A DNA stretch of 64,000 nucleotides from NCBI GenBank assembly GCA_964006375.1, contig OZ023269.1, forward strand, positions 57,641,279 through 57,705,278. Direction: 5' to 3'. Made by a program: the position numbers and the translations under genes. The stretch comes from Tillus elongatus. Lineage: Eukaryota > Arthropoda > Insecta > Coleoptera > Cleridae. Position 1 is the first letter of the stretch. The number at the start of each line of letters is the position of its first letter. Below, piece by piece: positions 39,131 to 51,516 of this stretch. Under the pieces are notes generated by a model. That model worked only from the letters and a program-made list of their open reading frames with translations, was not told the DNA's origin and did no database searches.

Positions 39131-40779
39131 GCTGAAATTTAATTATAAGAGCAAGTTTATTAGTGAACTATAAATAAATCCTACGTCATTGGTATAATTG
39201 TGGTGGAAACCAGCAATCTTGTAAACAAATATTAATCATTAGAATTATTTTTGATCTCAGTTATCCCGAAATTGGTTCGTCTGCATTGAGATTTTGTTAC
39301 ACGTTGTAAAATGATTTCATTAATACAGATTCTGATGTCAGCAATTTTGAGTGTGTTTACATTCGTATAATTTGTAGTTACAATAAACACGGACATTTAT
39401 ATACTGAAATTAATTAATTTCCCCACTAGGCAAGAAGCAGTGTATCCGTTATATTCGGCCACGTTCTTAATATACTTTAATTATTTGGTATTAATTAACA
39501 AACAGAAAACAACGAAATTGTTAGCGCAATCAACGACTTTTAGAAGAGAGAAAGCAGAAAAACTTTGTTTGCTTACCATTTGAACCTCAAATCACGAGGG
39601 GTCTAGATATCATTTTAAAATGTTATCTAGACTAAAATATTAGTTACAAATGTAACGTAAGTTGGAAACATAATATTTAGTAGAAACTGTACCATCTGAT
39701 ATTTGGTATGATACTTGACGACACGGCGAAGGGGAGCTCAAGTGGTTTGAGTTTCCATCCACCACCTAATCTTTATGCATATATAACATAAAGAAACTGA
39801 AACGTTTAATGCATCTGAAACTAGAGATGTTTCACCCATTTACCAGTTGAAAGAGAGTCAGTTAGGAAGGGCTTGTTCGTAGTTCATTTTATAGTAAAGA
39901 TTAATTATATTTAATACAGTGCATATTAGTTTATGTGATAACTGAATTTTGCAGCTCAGGTGAGTGTATTGGCTCATTATAGCTAATAATATAATTCAGA
40001 TAGCAGTAATTATTCGGAAAATACACCTGGGTTGGTTATTATATAGGGGGATTAAATATTTACTGACAATTGCTAGATATTTAGAAATTATATTAAGAGC
40101 CACGTGTGCTGTAGTTATATGGTTACTAATTAGACTGTCTCACGTAGTTATAGTGATCTGGTCTCGGATCTGATTTGTCTGGCCCGCAGGGGTCAAGTGG
40201 AGGACCCCTGGGCGGGGCACACAAATGTAAGGCCTTTATTGGTCTGTAAGGTGCTATAACCGCTGAGTATGTAAAGTTGCGGGTACGTTTGGACAGCGTG
40301 CCTGGTCTGCAGTACCCAGGCCGCGCTACCTTAGGCCTAAGGTAAAGGCGGGGTAAAGCAGGGCCCTTTTGTAGTAATGGTGACATGGTATGCTTTATTA
40401 ATGAGTTGTTGTAATTACAGAAATATAAAGACAGTTGTTTTAGTACCATATTTAAGGAATATTTAGGATATCGAACATGTATTGATTTAAATGGGGGATT
40501 TAGGTTAGACAAGGTTGAGCTGGACACTTACAGTGGTTTATCTTTTATTGCACAGGTTTATAAACTACAAGCACGTCCTCCTCTTCTGTCAATTAAAGTG
40601 GTGAGTATCGATTAATGTTTGTTTACTGAAAAAAAAAATAATATCCTGACGGCCCTCTATCTGCGACTTGTCGTGTGTTACAGATTTTTCAGAAGTGGGA
40701 TCGACCGCTACAACATTTAATTTTGTGACTTTTGATTTAGACTTGTTTTTATTGACTTTTGATATATTAAGTATATAAA
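39131..40779 (+). other. Spacer; end may include an LTR and primer-binding region
   Basis: No gene seen. Just before the gag relic, GTGTTACA (about 40675-40682) could end a 5' LTR and TTTCAGAAGTGGGATCG (40686-40702) resembles the leader next to the primer-binding site of arthropod LTR elements. I could not find a second LTR, so this is tentative. Confidence 0.35.
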
Positions 40780-41400
40780 CATGTTTCCTAGCAAGGCTGA
40801 TGACTTTTCGCGTAAGGGCTGGGAGTTGAGTATACCGACTGAAAACACAAATAAGGATAATATGGACAATACTTTAGGGCTCTGCCACTTCAACGAGCAC
40901 AGGTGACGATATCGTAATTCGTTTGGCTGAAGCAATGACTGGCGTGCTGCGTAACATTGCACCAGTACCAGGCCCATCTTAAATGGTTGAAGGATAAGTG
41001 CATTTAATCCAGAAGATTCAAATCAGAATATTGATGACTGGTGTCGAAAAGTTGACGAAGTGAAACACATGTTTCGGTGGTCAGAAAATGTAACTATCTT
41101 CAACACCTTGTCCAAATTAGAGGGTTTTGCATCTGTTTTGTACAAAGGTTTGTAATCAGTCAACTATATGTCTGAAGAATGGAAGTAAAAACTTCGACGA
41201 GCTTTTCCAGCACAACCGGATTATTGTGAAATACTGGATGAGATGGTGGAACGCAAAAAGCGCCTCAATGAAACGTTTGGACAATATTTTTATGTAAAAC
41301 AAACCCTGCTGACTGCTTGTAACATTCAAGCCAAAGAAGATATGATAGGTGACATCAGTGAAAATCACATTCTGTGCCAATTTAAGCCTAAAAACCTGAG
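40780..41400 (+). pseudogene. gag: Gag relic of an LTR retrotransposon
   Basis: Capsid-type gag in several frames: DDIVIRLAEAMTGVLRNIAP (about 40900), then FNPEDSNQNIDDWCRKVDEV (about 41005), SENVTIFNTLSKLEGFASVL, then RRAFPAQPDYCEILDEMVER and LNETFGQYFYVKQTLLTACN. This pattern is that of gag proteins of Gypsy-like elements common in arthropods. Breaks: stops near 40909, 40980 and 41152 and at least one frameshift. No protease or polymerase follows. Confidence 0.75.
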
Positions 41401-42364
<964 letters not shown>

Positions 42365-42525
42365 GGACAATCTTACTGACTAAGATTTTAATTATGACTG
42401 AGTTAAAATTTATGTTGCAAGTTAATAAGAAATTCAATGAGAAATTGAAATGATGTAGGAAATTTTATGTTTGTCTAGTCTTAAAAATCACTCAAAAGCT
42501 TGTAAATGACTCACGTGTACTACGT

Positions 42526-42650
42526 ACCGATATTTTCCTGCTTCTTGATTTCCACTTTACAAACATCTTAGTAGGAATTTGTAATAAATAACGATATTTT
42601 TCGTTAAGGCAAATATTTCGTCTGTTTATATTTTAATTTAACGTACATAA
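42526..42650 (+). repeat. Repeat copy shared with 63878-64000
   Basis: ACCGATATTTTCCTGCTTCT onward matches 63878-64000 with few differences over about 120 bp, in the same orientation. Identity of the element unknown. Confidence 0.9.
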
Positions 42651-42928
42651 AGGGAATGCAGTACGGGCACTACGATGGTAAATGTCAATAGCGAATTTTC
42701 AATAGATCTTTTCAAAACCAAAGCTTTAATTGCTCTTCAAAAATAAAGTAACCTTTTCTTATTTAAGCTTCCTTTGAGGTTCTCGTTATGTCAGTAAGGG
42801 AGTTACAGTGATAAATAAAACACAACCGTTACACACCATCTTAACCTGCCCGAAAAAAATAAAAGACACTTTTATTTTTTTGAACCTCGAAGTCCAATTG
42901 TTCAAGTTGGTGAAGGAATGAACCAAGA

Positions 42929-43212
42929 AAATTTTCTCATGAAAATTTTCCACAGAGTTGTGACAAGTTACTATCAAGCAAAGGTAGGTTAGATCACCAA
43001 ACAGGATTGAAATTAATTGCCAACAGTTATGGTTTAAGTGAATGAGAGAATAAGGCAAATGAATTTTCTCATGAAAATTATCCACAAAGTAAGAGTGAGT
43101 CGATATTAAGCAGTAACCGTCAAATTTCCAAGTAAAAACAATTACTTACGACAGAAGAACGAAGTAAATTTTCCCATGAAAATTCCCCACAGAATTGGAA
43201 TAAGTTGTGACC
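42929..43212 (+). repeat. Three diverged tandem copies of a 100-130 bp unit
   Basis: Each copy contains TTTTC[C/T]CATGAAAATT followed by CCACA.A.T (about 42935, 43062, 43166). A related block lies at 46570. The LINE at 43225 inserted in the third copy. Confidence 0.75.
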
Positions 43213-45727
43213 AAGAAATGGCAGAAATAGAGGCGCCTTATAGGCGGGCATCTAGAGTAGACTGGACAGTCGCTAAAGAGGTGGTTACCTGGAACAAAAT
43301 CAGATGGGCCATTAACAGCTTTAAGCCATACAAATCGCCGGGATTTGATGGAATAATGCCCATCATGCTCCAACAGGGGATAGATATACTGGCGCCGGTG
43401 CTTACCCTCATTATGAGGGCCAGCCTGGCTCTGGGGTACATTCCGAGGGCATGGAGACTGGCCAGGGTTGTATTTATTCCTAAACCTGGGCGTCCAACAG
43501 ACCAGGCAAAGTCCCTGAGGCCAATAAGTCTCATGTCCTTCTTGCTGAAAACAGTGGAAAAACTGCTCGACCGGCACATTAGGGGTGGTGTACTGGAAGC
43601 ATATCCTCTACACTGCGGATAATATGCATACAGAGCAGGATTCTCAACAGAAACAGCACTGCACCAACTGGTGCTGAAACTGGAGAATACGCTGGAGAAC
43701 AAGGAGGTGGCGCTGGGGGCCTCCCTAGACATAGAGGGGGCCTTTAGCAACACCTCGTTCGGATCGGTTCTGGCAGCTGCCCGGGAGCGTGGAATTGAGG
43801 AGACCTGCTGCAGGTGGATCGGTTCCATGCTCAGGGACAGGGCGGTGTTCACCTCACTCGCGGGAGGAACTCTGCTGGCGGGGGTCGCGGCGGGGTGTCC
43901 GCAGGGGAGCGTTCTGTCTCCCTTGCTCTGGTGTCTAGTCGTGGACGGCCTGCTGGGGAGGCTCTCGGGAGGGGGGTATGAGGTACAGGGCTATGCGGAC
44001 GACATTGTCATCATAGTCCGAGGAAAGGTCACACAGGCAGTGTGGGAGCGTATGCAGACTGCACTGAAAGTGGTGGAAGGGTGGACGGTTGATCAAGGGC
44101 TCGGGGTGAGCCCCGAGAAAGCAACCGTCGTGCCGTTTACGAGGAGGAGGAAGTGTGAAAGCCACAGAACTCTCACTCTATACGGTAGGAGCGTTCCAAT
44201 GGCCAGGGAGGTAAAATATCTTGGGGTCGTATTGGACTCTAAGCTAACCTGGAATGGTCACATTGGAAAAATACTGCGTAAGGCAGTCATGACCTTAGCC
44301 GTCACTAGGCGGCTATATGGAAAAACGTGGGGACTAAGACCTAGTATGGCCCACTGGCTGTACACAAGGGTGGTCAGACCATCGTTAACATATGCGGCAC
44401 TGGTCTGGTGGCCTAAGGTGACACAATTCAGTGCCAAACAAAAACTAGGCAAGATCCAAATGATGGCTTGCCTAGGCATCACAGGGGCCATGTCTTCAAC
44501 CCCAACAGCCGCCATGGAGGTGTTGCTGGATCTACCCCCCCCCCCCTACACTTAGTTATTATGGGAGAGGCCAGGCTAGGACTATACAGACTAGCCTGCA
44601 ATGGTAGACTGAAGATCAACACAGGCTTCAGGGGCCACTGCAAAATTCAGGAGATCGTGAAGGAGCCCATGCTTGAAATGAGGTCAGACTTCGCGAGCCC
44701 GCGAGTGTGCAGGGGAAACAACTTTACAGTGAAAATCCCTGATCGCGAGGCATGGCGGGAGGAGACGCCGGGCATACCACGGGACGCGCTCGTCTGGTTC
44801 ACGGACGGATCTGGCGGGGAGCGTGGGACGGGGGCAGGTGTTTACTCGGAAGGACCGAGGGTAAGTCATAGTATTTCCCTCGGAGCCCATGCAACGGTGT
44901 TTCAGGCCGAGATGTACGCCATCCTACACTGTGTGCGGGAGAACAAGAGGAGGGGCTACACCAACAAGCGGATCCTCATAGCCACAGACAGCCAGGCAGC
45001 CCTTAAGGCACTAAGTAGCCCACGGGTAAATTCCTGGCTGGTGAGTGAGTGCCGAGACGAGACGAGCGACCTGGCTGGGCAGAATGAGGTGACCCTCATC
45101 TGGGTGCCGGGTCACTCGGGGGTCAAAGGCAATGAAGAAGCTGACAGTCTCGCGAAGAGAGGGTCAGCAGAACCATTTATGGGACCAGAACCGGCTCTGG
45201 GCGTGTCAAAGAGCACTGCCAGGGGAGCCATTAAGTCCTGGGTCAGAAACCAACACAAGGTGTACTGGGCGGACTGTCCAGGGCTCAGACATGGGAAGTC
45301 AATAATTGACGGACCCAGTTCAAAGAGAGCTGTGGAGCTGCTAAACCTTAGCAGAGGACAGCTCAGAAACACAACAGGTCTCTTGACGGGACACATGGCC
45401 GTCAAGAAACACCTGCATAAAATGGGGCGGTTCGAAGGAGACCTCGCATGCAGACTCTGCGGCGAGGGGGAGGAATCAGCCCAGCACATCTTGTGTGAGT
45501 GTATAGCTCTGGACCGGAAAAGACAACTGATCTACGGTCACTCTAGACCGGAGACAGAGCAATATAAAACTTCACCCTACCAATCGCTGTGCAGACTAGT
45601 TCAAGGCACAGTGATTTTGGAATGGGTGGAGTAAGACTAAGGGTATGCACAATCAACCAAGGGTTGCGGTGCTATCGGGGCGGCAAGGCCGCGGACGAGC
45701 CCTGAGGGAAAAAAAAAGAAATGGCAG
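43213..45727 (+). mobile_element. GC-rich, 5'-truncated LINE with RNase H (I/R1 superfamily-like)
   Basis: Flanked by perfect 12-bp duplications AAGAAATGGCAG (43213-43224 and 45716-45727) with an A-run just before the right copy. The body is strikingly GC-richer than its surroundings. It begins inside the reverse transcriptase, so the endonuclease and ORF1 are missing. Confidence 0.93.
43225..45634 (+). pseudogene. LINE reverse transcriptase and RNase H
   Basis: Reverse transcriptase: SPGFDGIMPIMLQQG, VVFIPKPGRPTDQAKSLRPI, AYRAGFSTETALHQLVLKLE, GCPQGSVLSPLLWCLVVDGL and catalytic GYADDIVII (43991). The first palm Asp is replaced: IEGAFSNTSFGS has Ser where relatives have FDNTS. RNase H: FTDGSGGERGTGAG, FQAEMYAIL, ATDSQAAL and WVPGHSGVKGNEEADSLAK, with all acidic residues present. 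C-terminal zinc-like CRLCGEGEESAQHILCEC. Breaks: a stop at 43620 and a frameshift at a run of 12 C (44535-44546). Confidence 0.95.
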
Positions 45728-46739
45728 ATCATTTCGCCAAATAAACGCAGATATTATTCACACCAGAGTTGTAGAAATCTAGATAATCACTAACAGGTAG
45801 TTGACAAGGAAGCAAATCGCAAGGTAAGCTGTGATATCATCACAGATAAGCATCGAGATACATAAGGTAGTTATAAGAGAAAAGGCGAATATTGGGTAGG
45901 AATAAGGGGAATTGTATTCCTTACTGAAATGCGCGGTCCCTAGAAATTCAAGGAGTGTATTTACAAGGCGGAAGTAAACGAAGTAAACTACGAAAGATAG
46001 ATTTCACATCTTAGGTAGTCCAATTCCCAAATATGAAAAGCCAAAGTTACGCCGAAAACAAAGTGTACGTTAAAAATTTTGAGATATACAATTCCGAAGG
46101 AAGATAAGAGAGTAGAAAAAGGGTGTCTTGTTTTTAAAGCTGTGTGAGGGAATACCCCCTTCACAAGGATTGCGTCCAGCTTCACGAAAATCCTCAACTT
46201 TAAATTTGTTATGGAGTCGTCGTCGTCGGTCTCGACCTCCTTGACAACTCCCACGTAACATTCATTCTACATTCACCAAAATCCACTTGGTACCCGACGA
46301 GATCGTGTGGATTGGACATGTCAAGTCGGTCGGGCGCAAGGCGTTAGTTAACTAGGTCCAATCTACCAAATGACCCCACTTCGTGTATGTACACATTGAG
46401 TGTCCAAGTTGAGCAAAAATAAACAGTTAGATAGTTATAGTGTAGAAGGAAAAGAAGGTCATAATCGATAAGTAAATATTAAGACAACTGTACACAGCTA
46501 TTTGCTGAGAACATGTGCACCCCAGATCAACAAAAAGTACATGAGCCACAGAACAAAGAAAAGAGAAAGAAAATTTTCTCTTGAAAATTCGCCAGGGTAG
46601 GACCCATACTCCATATTCAGAGGTAACGTTCACATGTTTCAACTACTTCAACAGTATTTTAAAAGACTCGCCTCTTAAGCGACACAAGAAAACCCTTCAC
46701 TGTAACTTGCCACAATAAAACAAGCAAGACAGATTCGAT
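45728..46739. other. Spacer, little recognised
   Basis: No gene. 46570-46600 holds one more AGAAAATTTTCTC.TGAAAATTC motif, as in 42929-43212. Confidence 0.5.
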
Positions 46740-47090
46740 AAAATATAAGCCATTTTATCAACGGTAAGGTAATCAATAATTCATTAGCGACAGCTCGCCA
46801 ACAAACATGACGGTACGATAGGTTTGATAAAGTGTCCACAACGGTACGATAATCGATAACTTGCCAGAGATAACTCGCCAGCAAGAGTAACGGTACTATA
46901 GGTCTGATAAGCATAACCTGCTAAATCAGCGGTAAGGGTTGGCTTGATAAGACGTAACCCATCTTATCAACGGTAAGGTAATCGATAGCTCGCCAGAGAT
47001 AATTCTACAGCGAGAATAACGATTCGATAGGTTTGATAAGCATAACCTGCTTATTCAGTGGTAATGGTTCGATAATTGTCAACGCTAACC
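46740..47090. repeat. Degenerate satellite rich in CGATAA and GGTTTGATAAG
   Basis: ACGGTACGATAGGTTTGATA (46809), ACGGTACTATAGGTCTGATA (46888) and ACGATTCGATAGGTTTGATA (47018), with intervening TCAACGGTAAGGTAATCGAT and CCAGAGATAACTCGCCAGC blocks. A two-part higher-order arrangement with irregular spacing. Confidence 0.8.
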
Positions 47091-47261
47091 CCGGTAACAA
47101 TTTTTCGCACCTAAAATAATATTTCAAGGACACACCAACTTATGAAAAGTTGCTACAGCTTTATTGTTTCGCTGGACATGGGCCAGATTTATCTTTCATT
47201 GACATATCTCAGCTGAAACATAAAATGGAATTGGATATTCTTCAATCCGGGTAGTCAAATC

Positions 47262-48045
47262 AGGAGTCAAGTCCGGGTTTGTTAAATCCATGTGGTCGCC
47301 GCTGGCTGTAAAGTGTCACGCCGTTACTTTAGCGAAGACATAAGGTTGAAGCATGGGAAGTTGTAAGCAATATTAGTGACTTATGTGCCGGATAAACAGT
47401 AGAGAACGTCAATTCCGGGGTCGTCAAAACAAAAGAAAGTAAAAGGTGCTGTTTGGAATAGTTGGCATCCGCCCATCGACAAATTTTAATCGAAAACAAT
47501 AGTCGTCTGCAAAACTATCACAAAACACAGCTAGTTGAAACTACCGACATATTGCCTTTAAAAACGATAGTTCCACCACAAAAATGAAAATAAAGGTCTA
47601 AATCAGGTGTCAAAATCGGGTGTGTCAAAGATCAAGTGGACATCGCTGGCAGCACGGTCTATGCCTCCCGTTGCATTTACCTAAGAATTTAGAACAGTAA
47701 GGATGTTAAAAGCATGGTAAGTACTCAAGCAAGTGGCCAGACAGTAAGGAAGTCAAGTTCGGGTTTGTCAAATCAATGTGGTCGTCGCTGGCTGTAACGT
47801 GTCACGTCGTTACTTTAGCGAACATATAAGGTTGAATCATGGGAAGTTGTAAGAAAACAATATTAGTGACTTATGTGCCGGACAGACAGTAAGGAAGTCA
47901 AGTTCGGGTTTGTCAAACCAATGTGGTCGTCGTTGGCGGTAAAGTGTCACGCCGTTACTTTAGCGTTCACATAAGGTTGAAGCATCTGAAGTTGTAAGAA
48001 AACAATATGAGTGACTTATGCGCCGACCAGACAGTAAAGAAGTCA
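47262..48045. repeat. Satellite with a 145-bp period
   Basis: Unit start GACAGTAAGGAAGTCAAGTT at 47740 and 47885, and a diverged one at 48030, exactly 145 bp apart. Earlier diverged copies start near 47262 and 47600. Internal markers are GTCGCTGGCTGTAA, GTCACGCCGTTACTTTAGCG and AAGGTTGAAGCATGGGAAGT. Confidence 0.9.
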
Positions 48046-48619
48046 ACTCAGAAGCTACCGAAAATTTGCTTTCACAGAAAGTACACATGACCGGAACAGA
48101 TTTATTCTCCTAGGTACATTCCAAATTTATTCACTAATAAACGTATCCAAGGACAGACAATTAAACCAGTCAGCGTCAGGTTTAAGTTACACAAAATTTC
48201 ATGAAAGTTTTCACAAAATGCCAACCATTGGATCGTGCGCAAATTCTATAACCTGTAGGTATGTCACAAATTAAAAATTTTTGATTTAAAATAAGAAAAT
48301 AATGGAGGTTTGAGGACATAATAGAAGGAATTGAGATGGGAAAATTAGGGAATTCTGAGGCTCTGGAGATGAAAGGAAAGAATAGGTCGAAACAAGGAAA
48401 TTTTTCTGCGTGAATACCAGAGTATTGTTTTCTTCCCAAGCCGACAGAAACCGCTATCGTTGGGACCGTATGTTAGCGCTCACATCCGTGCACAACTAAA
48501 CAACTTGAGTTCTTTGGCCGAGTCAATCCCGCAATATCTGGGAGACCCACATAGCAGCGACAAGTAATAAAAAGGCGAGAAATTAATAGACAGGAAAATA
48601 GGAGAGGAAACAGGTCATT
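48046..48619. other. Spacer, possibly 3' LTR of the adjacent Gypsy relic
   Basis: No gene. If the integrase end at 48620-49302 was followed by an LTR, it would lie here, read on the minus strand, but no defined LTR ends were found. Confidence 0.35.
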
Positions 48620-49302
48620 CATTTTTCAGAGACTTCAGATGAAGAGATTTATGGATAAGGTTTGAGGTCCTTCAAGTGCCATCGACCTACTGGTTTGCCT
48701 TGCCACTGATGTCGGAAAGTTCATAGACGAGGTTGGAGACCTTCTTTGCGACGACACAATACAAATTTCGGCGCCCACTTAGCCTTGAAATCTTTGGAGG
48801 CGTCAGACAACACAAAATTTTTCTTCCAAACAGTGTCGCCCACCTCGAAAACAAGGGGTCGTCGACGTAAATCATATCGAGTTTTACTGGCCTCGTATGC
48901 CTTCCTCAAGCGTTGTCGCACTTCCACAAACAATTCCGGAAATTTATGCAAGTCCTCTTGCCATCGTGATTTTTCCTCAATAATCGGTAGGTTAACACAA
49001 TTCTGAGAGACAGGTCCATAAAAACTCCCATCCACCGGCACATTCCTACCAAACACCAAAAAGGAGGGAGAATGCCCAGTTACGTCATGCTTTGCTAAGC
49101 GTATAGCCTGAGCAATCTGAAAGATATTTTCATCCCATGTTTTATGGGAATCACCAATAAAAGAAGCGATAGCCGTAACCAGAACTTTCTTCACCCTTTC
49201 GGTATGATTTATTTGGCGGTGGTAGAAGGCATTATACCATGTTGACTGAACCTTATAAGACGAGAGAAGGTATATATGGTTCGTTCTGAAACCACCACCC
49301 AC
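48620..49302 (-). pseudogene. Gypsy-type integrase, C-terminal part
   Basis: From 49302: YNAFYHRQINHTERVKKVLV, then WDENIFQIAQAIRLAKHDVT and GHSPSFLVFGRNVPVDG, typical of Gypsy (Metaviridae) integrases downstream of the catalytic Glu. The tail has VGDTVWKKNFVLSDASKDFK and, after a frameshift near 48745, RKVSNLVYELSDISGK. The catalytic Asp residues lie upstream and are missing. The TERVKK segment corresponds to the usual ...NPTERVN just after the catalytic region. Confidence 0.9.
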
Positions 49303-50231
49303 CTCCCGCTAGACTGGGAGGTGTGAGGCAGGAGGCGGAGGGTGGAACTGTATTGAGGATGACGTTAGCTCTAACCTGAGATGACGTAATCCAAGATGGC
49401 GGCCAAGATGGCGGGCGTTGGCGCAAAAATTTGAAAAATTTAAATTTTTTAAAGATGGTTGGGTTAAGTTTTTAAAATAAGAGGCTCCGCCATTTTGATT
49501 TTTGCAAAGAGTTACGTAAGCAAATATGGCGGTTGGCGCAGGCGCAAACTCAACTTTTTAGTTTCGGCTTTAAACCCCACATGTTTGGTATCATTCTTCT
49601 AGGCTTAGGAAGCGGAATTCAAAAATTGCACATGCACATGCGCAAACTCAACTTTTAGAGTTTTAGGTCTATACCCCACATGTTTGGTATCATTTTACTC
49701 GGCTCAGCAAGCAGCTTTTAAAAATTTTGAATATGCGAATGCCAAACATGTTGAATATGACAACATAGCAACAACCAGGAGGCGGAGAGGTGGAGGGTAA
49801 GAGCTTTAAACAACAAAATTCCTAAGAATATGCGACTGCCAGTCATGTTGGATGTCACATATGGCAACATAACAACAAACAAAACAGTCCTAAGGATATG
49901 CGACTGTTAGACATGTTGAATATGGCAACATGGTAACAGTTGCAAACCGAGAACAACCTTGAGCCTTAAACAAAAATCCTAAGAATATGCGAATGTCAGA
50001 CATGTTGAACAGCACATAGCAACAACCAACAGCTGCAAACTGAGAGTGACCTCGAGTACAATCTGTACTGCGATTCATGTAACAGGAAATGAGTCATGTG
50101 TTTACCATTTCAGTCAGATGATGTCATTAAACGAAAGCAAGATGTTAGCAGTTTAAGGTTGAAAATAAAACAACTGATTTAGATACAATTAATTAATTAG
50201 GATTAACTCACAAGACTTACATACTAAAATA
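49303..50231. repeat. Tandemly duplicated non-coding region
   Basis: About 108-bp duplication: CGCAAACTCAACTTTTAG through CCCCACATGTTTGGTATCAT at 49540-49600 and 49651-49705. Then repeated blocks of ATGCGA.TG.CAGACATGTTGAA and CACATAGCAACAAC at 49733, 49828, 49897 and 49986, 70-95 bp apart. No gene. Confidence 0.8.
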
Positions 50232-51515
50232 TTACATAATGGCTCTTACAATACCAGTTAGAGGTTTATATTCAAATACACAATCATGAATAACTAAACA
50301 GTAAGCTTTAGTTCTATTTGGAAAATTGTTTTTGCTCGTTAACTCGACTTTGATGTCCACCGTTGACGACTTGATGGACTCATTCTGGTGTTGACAGTCG
50401 ATTACAAATAGAGCTCGATCTTTAAACTTATTATAATTTAAGAGAGGCTCAGCCATGTTTTTATAACCAAAACTTTTTTGAAAATCTGTGTACATCTAGT
50501 AGGCATCAGCATATTTAGAAATCCATATGCATAGATTCATACGGGTAGCATTCTGAATTCAGGAACACTCGCAGATCCACCATACCATATTATCGAAAAA
50601 GTCACCTTTCTTGCTTACGTTGTCTTTTCCATCTGTTTGAAATGCTATAATCACATATCTTGGTCTTTCTAAGTTTGTTGCAGTTTTAACACACCACACA
50701 TCTTTATTAATATCTCTAAGCGCTGGTAGCTCATATATATCCCATTTGCGATATGCTAGAAATATAGATGTGTCTTTTGCAATTTTATCCCTCAGTTCCA
50801 ACTTCATTTTATCGTTTGGAAATACATGTTTTGCTTTTAAAAACATGTTGTTTACAATAATTTTCGATCTTGCTGTGCCATTACTGTAATAGCTGTTGGC
50901 ATAATTTCGAACTCTTGTAAATCGGAAAGCATGTTTACCACAAAGCACCCCTTCAAATTGATGGAAGAAACTGAAGAGGAACCAAAGAGGTAGGAGTATG
51001 TGAAACTTGTTGTCGTTTAAGGTGATATGATTTGACGATACATTAAACCCTGCGTTGCTAAGAGATTTGGCTTCATTCTTACTAAACGAAAGCAGACTTT
51101 TGATGGTTGTTGGGGTATATGGGTCTCGTACTCCTTCAACTTTCTTGTCATTTAATTCATAGGTCACTGATTCAAACAGAGCTGCTCCGCCATTATTTGA
51201 CATATAACACTCACCATCAGCATTTTGTACTGCTAGAGGCTCCAGAGCACCTCCGATTATTAGAACTGGCTCTGCTAGGCAGACAAATGCATCTTGCTGA
51301 TTGATGTTTAGTTGACGAATAGTAAGAGCGAAGTTCTTCTCGATCAATAGAATCGTCAAACTCGGGGTCTTTGAATATTTTGAGTTTTGATGACGATAAC
51401 CGAAACGTTTAAGGAACTCAATATTATCGGAACGAAGTGTAGGCTTCAAAGCGGCAGTCTGTACTGAACTTGTTTTGGTAGATTCACTTGCTTTTATATC
51501 CTTAAAGACTAGCAT
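50232..51515 (-). pseudogene. MCP: Polinton 3 major capsid protein (second lineage)
   Basis: Start chosen at 51515 (MLVFKDIKASES), one base after the penton stop. Long open part to 50559: LKRFGYRHQNSKYSKTPS, INQQDAFVCLAEPVLIIGG, YMSNNGGAALFESVTYELND, ARSKIIVNNMFLKAKHVFPN, WDIYELPALRDINKDVWCVK. A frameshift near 50580 leads to VFLNSECYPYESMHMDF, then a stop and YTDFQKSFGYKNMAEPLLNY, ALFVIDCQHQNESIKSSTVD to 50232. This is the capsid type of one arthropod Polinton/adintovirus group (from family knowledge). Nearly intact: one frameshift and about two stops at the C-terminus. Confidence 0.85.
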
Positions 51516-51516
51516 T

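Noticed and set aside
40126..40527. 133-codon minus-strand frame in a GC-richer patch
   Set aside because: No recognisable protein pattern; low complexity at Pro/Arg-rich parts; lies in a probable retroelement leader.
43238..43852. Minus-strand frame opposite the LINE reverse transcriptase, and similar ones at 43935-44165 and 45112-45489
   Set aside because: These are shadows of the GC-rich reverse transcriptase and RNase H genes.
46675..46914. 79-codon minus-strand frame
   Set aside because: Overlaps degenerate satellite repeats and shows no protein-like conservation.
48746..49006. Plus-strand frame opposite the Gypsy integrase
   Set aside because: Antisense shadow of a recognisable protein on the minus strand.
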